From: Kitasatospora fiedleri
GTDB lineage: Bacteria; Actinomycetota; Actinomycetes; Streptomycetales; Streptomycetaceae
Length of the DNA stretch: 64,000 nt
Assembly (NCBI RefSeq): GCF_948472415.1
Contig: NZ_OX419519.1
Span: 558,001 to 622,000, forward strand
Direction: 5' to 3'
A model generated the notes under the pieces. The model was not told the origin of the DNA. It worked only from the letters and a program-made list of their open reading frames with translations, and made no database searches. Shown here piece by piece: positions 23,940 to 32,191 of this stretch; within the stretch, counting starts at the first letter, position 1, and each line of letters starts with the position of its first letter. A program made the translations under genes and the position numbers.

Positions 23940-24955
23940 TCAGCCCGGGGCGCCGTCGGCGCCGTCGGGCCACTTGCGGGTGTCGCGCGGCGGTACGTAC
24001 GGCTCCGCGTCGGGCGGGAGGCCGCCCTCGACGGCCCGTTCGCGGGAGAGCTCGGCGTCGAACTCGAGGCCGAGCAGGATCGCCAGGTTGGACAGCCAGA
24101 GCCACACCAGGAAGACGATCACCCCGGCCAGGGTGCCGTAGGTCCGGTTGTAGGAGGCGAAGTTGGCGACGTACGCGGCGAACCCGCCGGAGAGCAGCAG
24201 CCAGAGCAGCACGGCCAGCAGGCTGCCCGGGGAGACCCAGCGCCAGCCCCGGCCGCGCACGTTGGGAGCCGCCCAGTACAGCAGCGCGATCATGACGGAG
24301 ACCAGCAGGACCAGGACCGGCCACTTGGCGATCGACCAGACCGTCACGGCGGTGGGGCCGACCCCGAGGAGGTCCCGGCGCGCCGGGCCACCGGGCCGGT
24401 GAAGACCACGATCACGGCGCTGGCCAGCAGCAGCACCATCATCAGCAGGGTCAGGCCGACCCGCAGCGGGGTGAGCTTCCACACCGGCCGGCCCTCGCGG
24501 ATGTCGTAGACCGCGTTGGACGCCCGGATGAACGCGGCGACGTAGCCGGAGGCCGACCAGAGCGCGCCCAGCAGGCCGACCGCGGCCAGTACCCCGCTGG
24601 TGCCGCGCCCGTCCTGCAACTGCTCGACCGTGGAGCGCAGCACGTCCCGGGCCTGCCCGGGGGCGAGCTGCTGGAGGTTGTCGAGCACCCGGTCGGTCGC
24701 CGAGTGGCCGAGCAGGCCGAGGACCGAGACCAGCACCAGCAGCGCCGGGAAGACCGCCAGCACCCCGTAGTAGGTCAGGGCGGCGGCCCGGTCCGGCAGT
24801 TCGTCGTCCAGGAACTCCTTCGTGGTGCGGCGCAGCACCGCGGCCCAGCCGCGGGCCGGCACCTGCGTCGGCCCCTCCGGCGCGCGGTGGGCTCCGCGGC
24901 CGCCCTCGCCGTGCTCGTGGTGCTCTCCGTGCTCTCCGTGCTCGCCGTTCGGCAT
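23940..24955 (-). CDS. YihY/BrkB family membrane protein (one frameshift)
   Basis: 338 residues, six hydrophobic segments. Family marks are FLDDELPDRAAALTYYGVLA, LLGALWSASGYVAAFIRASN and YDIREGRPVWKL, and FASYNRTYGTLAG near the C terminus. Role in bacteria is unsettled (once called ribonuclease BN; possibly a transporter). The N terminus carries a tandem GEHGEHGEHHEHGEGG that may bind metal. ATG 24955 follows GGAGAGGA. An ATG at 25006 in the same frame overlaps the P450 stop (ATGA), so coupled initiation there is an alternative. A base is missing in 24374-24376, between VARRAG and DLLGVGPTAV. Confidence 0.85.
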
Positions 24956-25002
24956 GGTCGTCCTCTCCGTGCGGTGCGTGTCTCGGGTCGGTCGCGGGTG
25001 CG

Positions 25003-26247
25003 TCATCCGGCGCGGACCGCCTCGATGACGAAGCCGCTGCGCGGGCGGGCGATCATCCGGCCGAGCCGGATGGAGAGGTCCTGGGCTGGTAGCACGTACT
25101 CCAGCCGGGCCAGCCGCACCGAGAGGTCCTCCAGCAGTTCGACCACCACCGCCTCGCCGGGGCAGCGGTGGCCGCGCGCCGGGTCGCCGCCGCCCTGCGG
25201 GACGGACTGGCCGACGTCCGCGGGGTGGTCCAGGAACCGCTCGGGGCGGAAGGCGTACGGGTCGCCCCACAGGGCCGGGTCGTGGTTCTGCCCGTACAGG
25301 TCGAGCAGCACCAGGGTGCCCTCGGCGATCGGTTCGCCCCGGTGGACCAGGTCGTCGGCGGCCAGGCCGCCGACGAACGGGGCGAACGGGTAGAACCGGC
25401 GGACCTCCTGGGCGAACGCCCAGGCCCGGGCCGGGTCCCCGTCGGCGAGCGCCGCGCGGTTCTCCGGCCGCAGGTGCATGGCGTGGGCGGCGAACGCGAC
25501 GAACCAGCAGACCGCGACGGTCGGGCGGACCAGGTTGAGCACCTCGACGGCCGCCACCCGCGGCTCCAGCGGTTCGCCGTCCGCGTCCCGGTGCCGCGCC
25601 ACCCGCTCCAGCGGGCAGCCGGCCGGGACGCGGGCGGTGCCGTTGCGCACGTCCGTGACGATCCCGGCGATCCAGGTCTCCCGGCGGCGGCGGGCCAGCC
25701 GGGCGCGCCAGTGCCGCGGGCCGGGGGTGGCGAAGCCGTCGACCATCGCGACCAGGTCGGCGGCGAACGCGTCGGCGCCGTCCTCGGGCAGCGGCAGGCC
25801 GACCCAGCGGCGGACGCCCTCGGTGAGGACCCGGGCCACCTCGTCCAGCAGCACCACCCGGGGCCGCTCGGCCCACTCCCCCACCGCGGTCTCCCAGGCC
25901 GCGCCGACCTCGCCGACCAGTGCGCGGACCTGCGCGGGGTCGGCCAGCAGCGAGAGGAACAGCGCCTTGCGCAGCCGGTGCACCTGGCCGTCCAGGGAGT
26001 GCACGGCGCCGTGCCCGAAGAGCGTGCTCCGGACCGGCTCGGGCAGCGCGCCCGCGCGCCGGACGTGCCGTTCGTCGTAGAAGAACCGGACGGCCTCCGG
26101 TCCGTGCAGGACGACCGCGGGCCGCCCGGCCAGCCGGGCCCGGACCACCGGCCCGGGGTGGCGGCGGCGCAGGTCGGGGAGCCACGCGTAGCCGCGGGTC
26201 AGCAGTGAGAGGGAACTGTCCCACCAGGGGGCGCGTCGTCGGTCCAT
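25003..26247 (-). CDS. Cytochrome P450 of CYP152 (fatty-acid peroxygenase) type
   Basis: 414 residues, intact. The haem-thiolate loop is GGGDPARGHRCPGE (Cys ligand), the ExxR is QEVRRFYPFAPF, and LLDLYGQNHDP precedes the PERF motif. In the I helix the usual acid-alcohol pair is replaced by Arg-Pro (LNLVRPTVAVCWF), the hallmark of CYP152 enzymes such as P450-BSbeta, where arginine anchors the fatty-acid carboxylate and H2O2 is the oxidant. Such enzymes hydroxylate or decarboxylate fatty acids without a redox partner. The regiochemistry cannot be read here. ATG 26247; the stop overlaps a possible start of the BrkB gene, suggesting one transcript. Confidence 0.85.
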   Translation of the reverse strand: MDRRRAPWWDSSLSLLTRGYAWLPDLRRRHPGPVVRARLAGRPAVVLHGPEAVRFFYDERHVRRAGALPEPVRSTLFGHGAVHSLDGQVHRLRKALFLSLLADPAQVRALVGEVGAAWETAVGEWAERPRVVLLDEVARVLTEGVRRWVGLPLPEDGADAFAADLVAMVDGFATPGPRHWRARLARRRRETWIAGIVTDVRNGTARVPAGCPLERVARHRDADGEPLEPRVAAVEVLNLVRPTVAVCWFVAFAAHAMHLRPENRAALADGDPARAWAFAQEVRRFYPFAPFVGGLAADDLVHRGEPIAEGTLVLLDLYGQNHDPALWGDPYAFRPERFLDHPADVGQSVPQGGGDPARGHRCPGEAVVVELLEDLSVRLARLEYVLPAQDLSIRLGRMIARPRSGFVIEAVRAG

Positions 26248-26336
26248 GGCCGTCGGCTGCCCCTGCCGGGGGATCGGAAACCGGCCCGGCCCCGAACGGA
26301 CCACCCGCCGGAGCGCCCGGTCCGGGAGCCGGTCCG

Positions 26337-26384
26337 GGCACCCGGCCGGGGCGGTCGGCCAGGGCACCCGGCCGGGGCGGTCGG
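26337..26384. repeat. Two 23-base direct repeats between STAS and P450 genes
   Basis: GGGCACCCGGCCGGGGCGGT CGG recurs at 26337-26359 and 26362-26384, followed by shorter GGTCCGGGCGGTC copies. It fills most of the 146-base gap downstream of the STAS stop. No stem-loop with a T tail is evident. Confidence 0.7.
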
Positions 26385-26393
26385 TCCGGGCGG

Positions 26394-26732
26394 TCAGTCC
26401 GGGCGGTCGGCGAGCAGGTAGCTCGCGGTACCGGTGAGGTGCAGCAGGCGCTCCAGGTGGGCGGGCCGGTGGTCGAGCAGCAGGCGGCGGCCGGCCGCGT
26501 CGACGTCCCGGCGGATCTGGAGCAGCGCGGACAGGCCCATGGAGTCGCACAGCGACATGCCGCCGCAGTCCAGCCGGACCACGTCGACCCGGGGACGGGC
26601 GACCAGGTGGCCGGCGACCGCCCGGACGAGTTGCCCGCAGCTCTCGTGGTCGAGTTCGCCGTCCACCGGGACGGTGGCCGTGCGGAGCGCGCCCGCGGCG
26701 GGCCGGGACGGGGGGACGGGGTGGGCGTTCAC
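26394..26732 (-). CDS. STAS-domain protein of the B12-photoreceptor operon
   Basis: 112 residues, intact. STAS domain with VPVDGELDHESCGQL, VVRLDCGGMSLCDSMGL and the terminal LLHLTGTASYLL. The phosphosite region reads LCDSMG, with one serine after aspartate as in SpoIIAA/RsbV. Its GTG start (26732) overlaps the TGA of the B12-binding gene (GTGA), so it is translationally coupled. The likely role is the antagonist whose phosphorylation state is set by the PP2C protein encoded first in the operon. Confidence 0.88.
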   Translation of the reverse strand: MNAHPVPPSRPAAGALRTATVPVDGELDHESCGQLVRAVAGHLVARPRVDVVRLDCGGMSLCDSMGLSALLQIRRDVDAAGRRLLLDHRPAHLERLLHLTGTASYLLADRPD

Positions 26733-27892
26733 GCGGGGGTTCCCGGGGTCGGCAGCGGGTGCGGGTCGGTGGGCGCGGACGGCCGGACGGCCGTCAGCGC
26801 GGCCGTCAGGACGGCGACGCTGCGCGGCAGGTCGCGCAGCTGCTCGCGCAGGACGCCGAGCGCGAAGGCGAGCAGGGTGTCCGGGACGGCGCGGGCCAGC
26901 AGGATCTCCCTGGTCCAGCCGGTGAAGGCGGTGAAGAGCTCCGGGTCGCCGGTGTAGAGGGCGACGGCCAGGTGCTCGACGATGTGGGACAGGTCCTCCA
27001 GGGTGTGGTCGCGCTGGAGCGGGGTGTAGGAGCGGACGGCGGGGTGCTCCCGTTCCAGGGCGGCCATCACGGCGCCCACCAGCTCGCGTCCGCTGCGGCC
27101 GACCAGGGTGTACTCCTGGTCGGCGAGGTGCGGGAGGTCGTCGACGGGCTGGTGCGGGGAGGCCGGCAGCGGCAGTCCGCGGGCCAGGCGCTCGGCGGCG
27201 GCCCGGGCGTCCGGGGCCCAGGCGTCGGCGCCCAGCAGCCGGGCGTGCCGGCCGTCGGGGCCGAACGCCGCGCCGCCCGCGATGACCGGCACCCCGGCGG
27301 CCTGGGCGGCCGTGATCGCGGTGTGCGCGGCGGGCAGCCGGGTGGACAGCGAGGCGGACAGCGCCAGCGCGTCGGGGGCGGTGCGGTGCAGGTGCGCGAT
27401 CAGGTGCGGGGTGGGGCACTGGGCGCCCAGGTGGTCGACCCGCCAGCCGCGCAGCATCAGCACCTCGGCCAGCAGCCGGGCGGGGAAGCCGTGCCACTCG
27501 CCGTCGACGCAGGCCACCGCGATCCGGCCGGGCCGCGGCGGTCCGGCGGCGGCGGCGAACGCCGGGTGGCCGGAGACCAGGGACACCACCCGGTCGTTGA
27601 CGGCGGTGGCGGCGTGCTCCTGGATCACCGTGATCCGGTCGGCCGCCCACTCCCGCCCGATCCGGGCCTGGAGCGCGCCGATCACGTCGAGCAGCAGCGA
27701 CTCCGGGTGCAGCCCCCGCTCCAGGGCCCCGGTCGCGAGCGCGGCGGCCCCGGCCTGGTCGCCGCCGATGACGACCTCCCACAGCTCCTCGGCCAGTTCC
27801 TCGGGCCGGGGGGCCGCGGCGCGGGGGCGGGCGGGGGCCGGGAACGGGTGCCGGCCGTGGGTGAGCGTGTCGCCCGGGGTGCCGGTGCTCAT
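26729..27892 (-). CDS. Cobalamin-binding CarH-like photoreceptor without DNA-binding domain
   Basis: 387 residues, intact. Residues 30-110 form a four-helix cap and 121-240 a B12 Rossmann fold. Visible CarH/LitR marks are W82 followed ten and eleven residues later by E92-H93 (WAADRITVIQEH), the E-x-H cobalt-ligand motif GEWHGF (H134), the ALSASLSTRL loop and the AGG loop at 205-207. In CarH these bind adenosylcobalamin and sense light by Co-C bond cleavage. The MerR domain of CarH is missing. Instead a helical domain at 255-355 (LEDLSHIVEHLAVALYTGDP) is fused, similar in style to sensor domains of stressosome proteins. It overlaps the PP2C gene (ATGA) and the STAS gene (GTGA), so its output is probably a partner switch. 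Confidence 0.82.
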   Translation of the reverse strand: MSTGTPGDTLTHGRHPFPAPARPRAAAPRPEELAEELWEVVIGGDQAGAAALATGALERGLHPESLLLDVIGALQARIGREWAADRITVIQEHAATAVNDRVVSLVSGHPAFAAAAGPPRPGRIAVACVDGEWHGFPARLLAEVLMLRGWRVDHLGAQCPTPHLIAHLHRTAPDALALSASLSTRLPAAHTAITAAQAAGVPVIAGGAAFGPDGRHARLLGADAWAPDARAAAERLARGLPLPASPHQPVDDLPHLADQEYTLVGRSGRELVGAVMAALEREHPAVRSYTPLQRDHTLEDLSHIVEHLAVALYTGDPELFTAFTGWTREILLARAVPDTLLAFALGVLREQLRDLPRSVAVLTAALTAVRPSAPTDPHPLPTPGTPA

Positions 27893-29550
27893 GCCTCGTC
27901 CCCCCGGCGCGCGCTGACCACCGGCAGGTGGCCGGGCGGGGGCGCGGCGATGACCATCACCGCCATGTCGTCGTGCCGGCCCTCGCGGAGCCACTGGGCG
28001 GTGAGCATCTGGACCCGTTCCACGATCGCCTCCGCGGGCATGCCCGCGCACTGTCCGAGCGCCTGGCGCAGCCGGTGGTCGCCGAACTGCTCCTGGCCGG
28101 TGGGCCCGCCCTTGGCCTCGGTGATCCCGTCGCTGTACAGGACGCACGCCTCGCCGGGGTCGAGCAGCACGGTGTCGGTGCGGGTGGTGGTCTCCGGCAG
28201 GACGCCGACGATGCTGCCCAGGGTGGTGGACTCGGTGACCCGGCCGTCCGCCCGGACCACCATCGGCGCGGGGTGCCCGGCGGCCGACAGCCGGACCCGG
28301 ACCCGGTCCTGCTCGCGGCGGACCGAGGCCAGCACCAGGCTGGCGAAGCGGGTGTGGTGGGAGGTGAGCAGCGCCCGGTTGAGCAGGTGCAGGACGCGCT
28401 GGTGGTCGTCGGCCAGCGGCAGCAGCGCGTGCAGCGTGTTGCGCACCTTGCCGGTCATGACGGCGGCCTCCAGGCCCTTGCCGCTGACGTCGCCGAGCAG
28501 GGCGAGCGTCTCGCCGTCGGGGTCGGCCGCGGGGTGGACGTCGTAGAAGTCGCCGCCGATCCGGTCCCGGTCGACCGAGGCCCGGTAGCCGCCGGCGAAG
28601 TCCACCCCGTTGAGGTGTTCGAGCCGCGGCGGGAGCAGTTCGCGCATCAGCAGGTCGGTGACGGCGGCCTGCTCGGAGTACATGACGACGGCGGAGACGG
28701 CGGCTCCGGCCCGGGCGGCGAACATCCGGGCGAAGACCTCCTCGTCGACGGGGAACGGGCCGCCGCCCGCCGCGCGCAGCAGCACCAGCGCCCCCGCCGG
28801 GACGCCGTGCCCGGGCAGCGGGGTGACCAGCACCGAGCCCACCCGGCCGAAACCGGCGGGCACCAGCCAGCGCGGGGTGGCGTCCGGGTCGATCCACCGC
28901 GAGGGCACCGGCGGGAACCCCTGGAGCGCCTCGGCCAGTCCGGGGACCTCGGCCGGGTCGGCCCGCACCTGGACGTGCGCCGGGTCGCCGCCGCGCAGGC
29001 AGGTCACGAAGCGCAGCGTCCGGCCGGAGCTGGGGGCGACCACCACGGCGGCGTCGGCGAGGTGCAGCGCGGCCTGGCGGACCGCCGTCTCCAGGATGCG
29101 GTCGACGTTCAGCGAGGACAGCAGCAGTCCGGACAGCCGGGTCAGCAGCTCCCAGTCGTGGGAGCCGCCCGTGGCGGTCCGCGGGAGCAGGGCCGGTCCG
29201 CCCTCCGGGACGACGAACCACCACACGGCGCTGCCGTCCGGGCGGGGCGAGGGGTGCGCCTCGACCGGTCCGGCGACCGGGTCGGTGTGCCGGACGGCCG
29301 CCGGGCGGGTGCCGTCGGCGGGCAGGTCCAGGTGGGCCCGGCGCAGCCAGGGCGGCACCGCGTCGGCCGGGGCGCCGTCCGCCGGCACGCCGTGCACCGG
29401 GTCACTGTCCGCCGGGGCGGCCAGCAGGCGGCGGGCGCTGTCGCTGGCGTGCAGCAGCGCGCCATCCGGGTCGAGCACCGCCACCGGGTACGGGGAGCCG
29501 GCGAGGAACTCCCAGCCGGTGGTCGCCGCGGGAGAAGTCGGAAATGCCAT
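27889..29550 (-). CDS. PAS-GAF-PP2C (SpoIIE-type) phosphatase
   Basis: 553 residues, intact. PAS-like N terminus (SPYPVAVLDPDGALLHASDS), GAF-like domain at about 140-290 beginning LTRLSGLLLSSLNVDRILE, then PP2C from about 315 (GGDFYDVH, LGDVSGKGLEAA, SDGITEAKGG, RHDDMAVMVI), with all metal-binding aspartates in place. First gene of a three-gene operon with the B12 photoreceptor and STAS protein; its TGA overlaps the photoreceptor ATG. Expected to dephosphorylate a STAS serine. The upstream gap (29551-29761) has the divergent STAS gene on the other side and no promoter I can call. Confidence 0.9.
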   Translation of the reverse strand: MAFPTSPAATTGWEFLAGSPYPVAVLDPDGALLHASDSARRLLAAPADSDPVHGVPADGAPADAVPPWLRRAHLDLPADGTRPAAVRHTDPVAGPVEAHPSPRPDGSAVWWFVVPEGGPALLPRTATGGSHDWELLTRLSGLLLSSLNVDRILETAVRQAALHLADAAVVVAPSSGRTLRFVTCLRGGDPAHVQVRADPAEVPGLAEALQGFPPVPSRWIDPDATPRWLVPAGFGRVGSVLVTPLPGHGVPAGALVLLRAAGGGPFPVDEEVFARMFAARAGAAVSAVVMYSEQAAVTDLLMRELLPPRLEHLNGVDFAGGYRASVDRDRIGGDFYDVHPAADPDGETLALLGDVSGKGLEAAVMTGKVRNTLHALLPLADDHQRVLHLLNRALLTSHHTRFASLVLASVRREQDRVRVRLSAAGHPAPMVVRADGRVTESTTLGSIVGVLPETTTRTDTVLLDPGEACVLYSDGITEAKGGPTGQEQFGDHRLRQALGQCAGMPAEAIVERVQMLTAQWLREGRHDDMAVMVIAAPPPGHLPVVSARRGDEA

Positions 29551-29761
29551 CGTCCGGGCCCTGACGGACCCTCACCTCGCATTCGGTTTCCGTCGGCCCC
29601 CGGAGCCCGATGGGGCCCGCTGCGGCCGGCGGGTTTGGCGCGTCCTGCCGGGGACCTGCGAACGAATCCGGCGGGCCGCACCCGAACCGCCATGCTACTG
29701 CGGCCCGGTGGGGCCCGGTCGGACGGAGCGGCCGTCACCCGCCGGGGCTGGGACCACTACC

Positions 29762-30163
29762 ATGCCGGACATGACCGATCACACCCACGGTGCCACCGGG
29801 GCGGACCCGGCGGACGTCGAGACGGTGCGGGCGCGGGGCGAACTGGACTGGGAGGACGCCCAGGAGTTCGTTCGGCGGTTGACGACCGCGCTCGAACGCC
29901 CGCCCCGGCTGCTGGTGGTCGACCTCGCCGAGGTCACCTTCGCCGACTCCTCGGTGCTGCACGGCCTGCTGATCGCCCACGGCCGGATGGCGGACGCCGG
30001 CGGGCGGCTGGTGCTGGCCGGGCCGCTGCGGGAGCCGGTGCGCCGGCTGCTCGACCTGTCCTCCGCCACCGGGTACCTGCACCTCGCGGCGGACGCCGAG
30101 ACGGCGGTGCGGAGCGCGTCCGGGCCGAACGTCACCCGTTCGCCGCACACTCCGCCGGTGTGA
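29762..30163 (+). CDS. STAS-domain anti-sigma factor antagonist
   Basis: 133 residues, intact. STAS motif LLVVDLAEVTFADSSVLHGLL with SS phosphosite, then LVLAGPLREPVRRLLDLS. The start MPDMTDHT mirrors MADMTDHT of the protein at 5916, and the DVxxVTFADSS cores are near-identical, so the two are paralogues. ATG 29762 chosen; ATG 29771 is the alternative. It is followed after 68 bases by an RsbW-like ATPase gene in the same direction, forming an antagonist/kinase pair like the one at 5.4-6.3 kb. Confidence 0.88.
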   Translation: MPDMTDHTHGATGADPADVETVRARGELDWEDAQEFVRRLTTALERPPRLLVVDLAEVTFADSSVLHGLLIAHGRMADAGGRLVLAGPLREPVRRLLDLSSATGYLHLAADAETAVRSASGPNVTRSPHTPPV

Positions 30164-30231
30164 TCAACGCATCGTCCGGGCAGCCGGATCACTGCACACC
30201 GTTCCCGTCCCGTTCGATTCGAGGTCACCCG

Positions 30232-30669
30232 ATGTCCCGTGCCGAGACCGACCCGACACGGCGGCACCCCCCGACCACCCACCGCCCCCGCCCCGGCCCC
30301 CGCCTCCCGGTGCGCACCGCGGCCGAGGCCCGGGCCGCCGTCACCGAAGAGCTCGCCCGGTACCGCGCGACCGGGGACCGCCTGCACGGCGACGCCTGTC
30401 TCGCCGTCACCGAGCTGGTCACCAACGCGATCCGGCACGCCGGCGGGGTGACCGGGTTCGCCGTCCGGACCGGCGGCGGCGGCCGCACCCTGACGATCGA
30501 CGTCGAGGACGCCGCCGACACCCGCCCGCACGGCGACGCCGCCAACCTCCAGGACCCCACCCGCCTGGGCGGCCGGGGCTGGCCCCTGGTCCAGCTGATC
30601 TCCACCGACTGGGAGATCCACCCGCTGCCCGGCGGCGGCAAGCTCATCCGCGTCACCCTGAGCGCCTGA
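30232..30669 (+). CDS. RsbW-like anti-sigma factor serine kinase (HATPase)
   Basis: 145 residues, intact. N box ELVTNAIRHAGG, G1 IDVEDAAD, G2 GGRGWPLVQLIS, and the closing strand GGGKLIRVTLSA. It is the intact counterpart of the frameshifted ATPase at 5360, sharing the DPxxxGGRGWxxVQ block. ATG 30232 follows TCGAGGTCACCCG. Probable substrate: the STAS protein encoded just upstream. Confidence 0.9.
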   Translation: MSRAETDPTRRHPPTTHRPRPGPRLPVRTAAEARAAVTEELARYRATGDRLHGDACLAVTELVTNAIRHAGGVTGFAVRTGGGGRTLTIDVEDAADTRPHGDAANLQDPTRLGGRGWPLVQLISTDWEIHPLPGGGKLIRVTLSA

Positions 30670-30855
30670 CGGGCCGCGGGCCGGGGCCGGGGGCCGGCGG
30701 ATTTCCCCCGAACGAGTGACCCGCCGAGCCGCCGACCCGGCACCCGGCGCCCCGCGCCCGGCCCGGAGCCCCGCGCCCGGACAGGCCGAAGCCGCCCGGC
30801 GCGGCGTTGCCGGCAGGGCGGTGGCGGTGACCGGTGGCGGTGACCAGCGGTGGCG

Positions 30856-31260
30856 TCAGGCCAGCAGCCGGGCCAGCCCGAGGTCGAGGTCGAGGTGGGC
30901 GGACTCGGTGCCGGGGGGCACTTCGGCGAAGATGTCGACGAGGAAGGCCGCGACCGTGTCGGCGGGGATGCTGATCACCGCCCGTTCGCCCCGGGCGCCC
31001 AGGGTGATCAGCACCCGGCCGTCCACCCCGGGGGCGATCCGGACGTCGCCCTCGCCGCTCGGGGCGCGGCGGCCCTCGGCGAGCAGTTCGCGTCCGAACC
31101 ACCAGACGACGTCCTCGTCGCCGGGGCGGTGCGGCGGGAAGGCCAGCCCGACGCCGTAGGGCAGCGCGGGGTCGAAGCGCAGCCGGCCGGTGACCGGGAC
31201 GTGGGGGTAGGGGCTCTCCGGGAGGGTGACGGAAATCGGCCTGGACACGGCGGCGGACAT
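30856..31260 (-). CDS. SsgA-like sporulation/cell division protein
   Basis: 134 residues, intact. The fold signature is RLRFDPALPYGVGLAF near the start, VVWWFGRELLAEG, then GEGDVRIAP and VISIPADTVAAFLVDIFAEVPPGTE. These follow the SsgA/SALP pattern (R..YD..DPY, W.F.R.LL..G, GDV...P, L...FL..T...VP.G). SALPs exist in morphologically complex actinomycetes and help position septa or control peptidoglycan at sporulation. ATG 31260 is chosen, with GGGGAC 8 bases upstream. A sigma-B-like promoter lies about 100 bases before it. The paralogue cannot be named. Confidence 0.85.
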   Translation of the reverse strand: MSAAVSRPISVTLPESPYPHVPVTGRLRFDPALPYGVGLAFPPHRPGDEDVVWWFGRELLAEGRRAPSGEGDVRIAPGVDGRVLITLGARGERAVISIPADTVAAFLVDIFAEVPPGTESAHLDLDLGLARLLA

Positions 31261-31367
31261 GCGGGTCCCCATTCCTGTTCGTACTGGCGTGCCGGTGGCG
31301 TGCCTGCGGGAGCGACCCGGTCCCGGGAGGGGCCGAGCGGCCGGACGGCCGGGCGACGCCAGCCCGG

Positions 31368-31392
31368 GTACCCCCGGCGGGACGGCCCACGC
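31368..31392 (-). promoter_or_regulatory. Candidate sigma-B-type promoter for the SsgA-like gene
   Basis: On the minus strand: GCGT, 15 bases, GGGTAC, an exact fit to the Streptomyces stress sigma-B consensus GNNT-N14-16-GGGTAC/T. The implied start site is about 100 bases upstream of the SsgA-like ATG. The same 245-base divergent region also serves dps on the plus strand, where I see no equally good match. Confidence 0.45.
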
Positions 31393-31505
31393 GAACGATG
31401 CGAAAACGTTACTGCCGCCCCGGCGGGTTTCCGTTCCGCCCGGCCGGGCAGCCGAAGGGGCGGTCGGCGTCCGCCGGCCGTCCCCGACGTGGAGAGGACC
31501 CGACG

Positions 31506-31985
31506 ATGGACATCGCCACCGGCAGCCCGCTGGACGGGCCCGACCGCGACACGGCCGGGGAGGCGCTCCAGGGCGCCCTGGTCGACCTCGTGGACCTGTC
31601 CCTGGTCGGCAAGCAGGCGCACTGGAACCTGTACGGCCCCCGTTTCCGCTCGGTCCACCTGCACCTCGACGAGGTGGTGGCGACCGCCCGCGACTTCGCC
31701 GACCAGGTGGCGGAGCGGGCGGCGGCGATCGGCGTCAGCCCGGACGGGCGGGCCGCGACCGTCGCGGCCGGCGGCCTGCCCGGGGTGCCCCCCGGCTGGC
31801 AGGCCGACACCGAGGTGGTGGAGCAGCTGGTGGGGGCGCTCTCCGGGGTGGTCGCCCGGATGCGCGAGCGGATCGCGAAGACCGGCGAGGCCGACCCCGT
31901 CACCCAGGACCTGCTGATCACGGTGACCGCGGCGCTGGAGAAGCACGCCTGGATGTTCCGGGCCGAACACGTGCACCGGCCCTGA
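31506..31985 (+). CDS. dps: Dps-family ferritin-like protein
   Basis: 159 residues, intact. The ferroxidase signature is GKQAHWNLYGPRFRSVHLHL with D in LDEVV, then a four-helix bundle ending EKHAWMFRAEHVH. Dps dodecamers oxidise and store iron with H2O2 and protect DNA in stress and stationary phase. ATG 31506 follows TGGAGAGGA. Its position just before the stressosome operon and divergent from a sporulation gene fits a stress regulon. Streptomyces have several Dps paralogues; which one is not resolved. Confidence 0.9.
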   Translation: MDIATGSPLDGPDRDTAGEALQGALVDLVDLSLVGKQAHWNLYGPRFRSVHLHLDEVVATARDFADQVAERAAAIGVSPDGRAATVAAGGLPGVPPGWQADTEVVEQLVGALSGVVARMRERIAKTGEADPVTQDLLITVTAALEKHAWMFRAEHVHRP

Positions 31986-32191
31986 CCTTCGGCGCGGCCC
32001 GCTCCGATCCCGTCCGGGGGCCGGAGCGGGGACCGCGGGAAAAACTTTCCGGCTCTCCCCTGCATACTTCACACAGGCCGGGACATACGGCGCGCGGTGA
32101 CCCGGCCGACCGGCCGGGCTCGCCGCGTGCCGTCGTGCGGCGGACGGGGTCCCCGATCAGCGGGGGCCTTGATGAGCGAGGAGAACGCCTG
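31986..32191 (+). promoter_or_regulatory. Upstream region of the stressosome operon
   Basis: 206 bases without a gene. It holds a conspicuous A/T-rich patch for this genome, 32040-32075, with GGAAAAACTTTCC (a 5-base inverted repeat) and GCATACTTCACACAGG. A promoter here is plausible, but I cannot match it to a sigma consensus. A short frame at 32172 (ATGAGCGAGGAGAACGCC) runs directly into the rsbR start and supplies its GAGGAG ribosome binding site. Confidence 0.4.

Noticed and set aside
21864-24509. A 1000-residue plus-strand frame running over the WhiB and LLM genes
   Set aside because: Only its first part is the STAS gene; the rest is antisense to two well-supported minus-strand genes.
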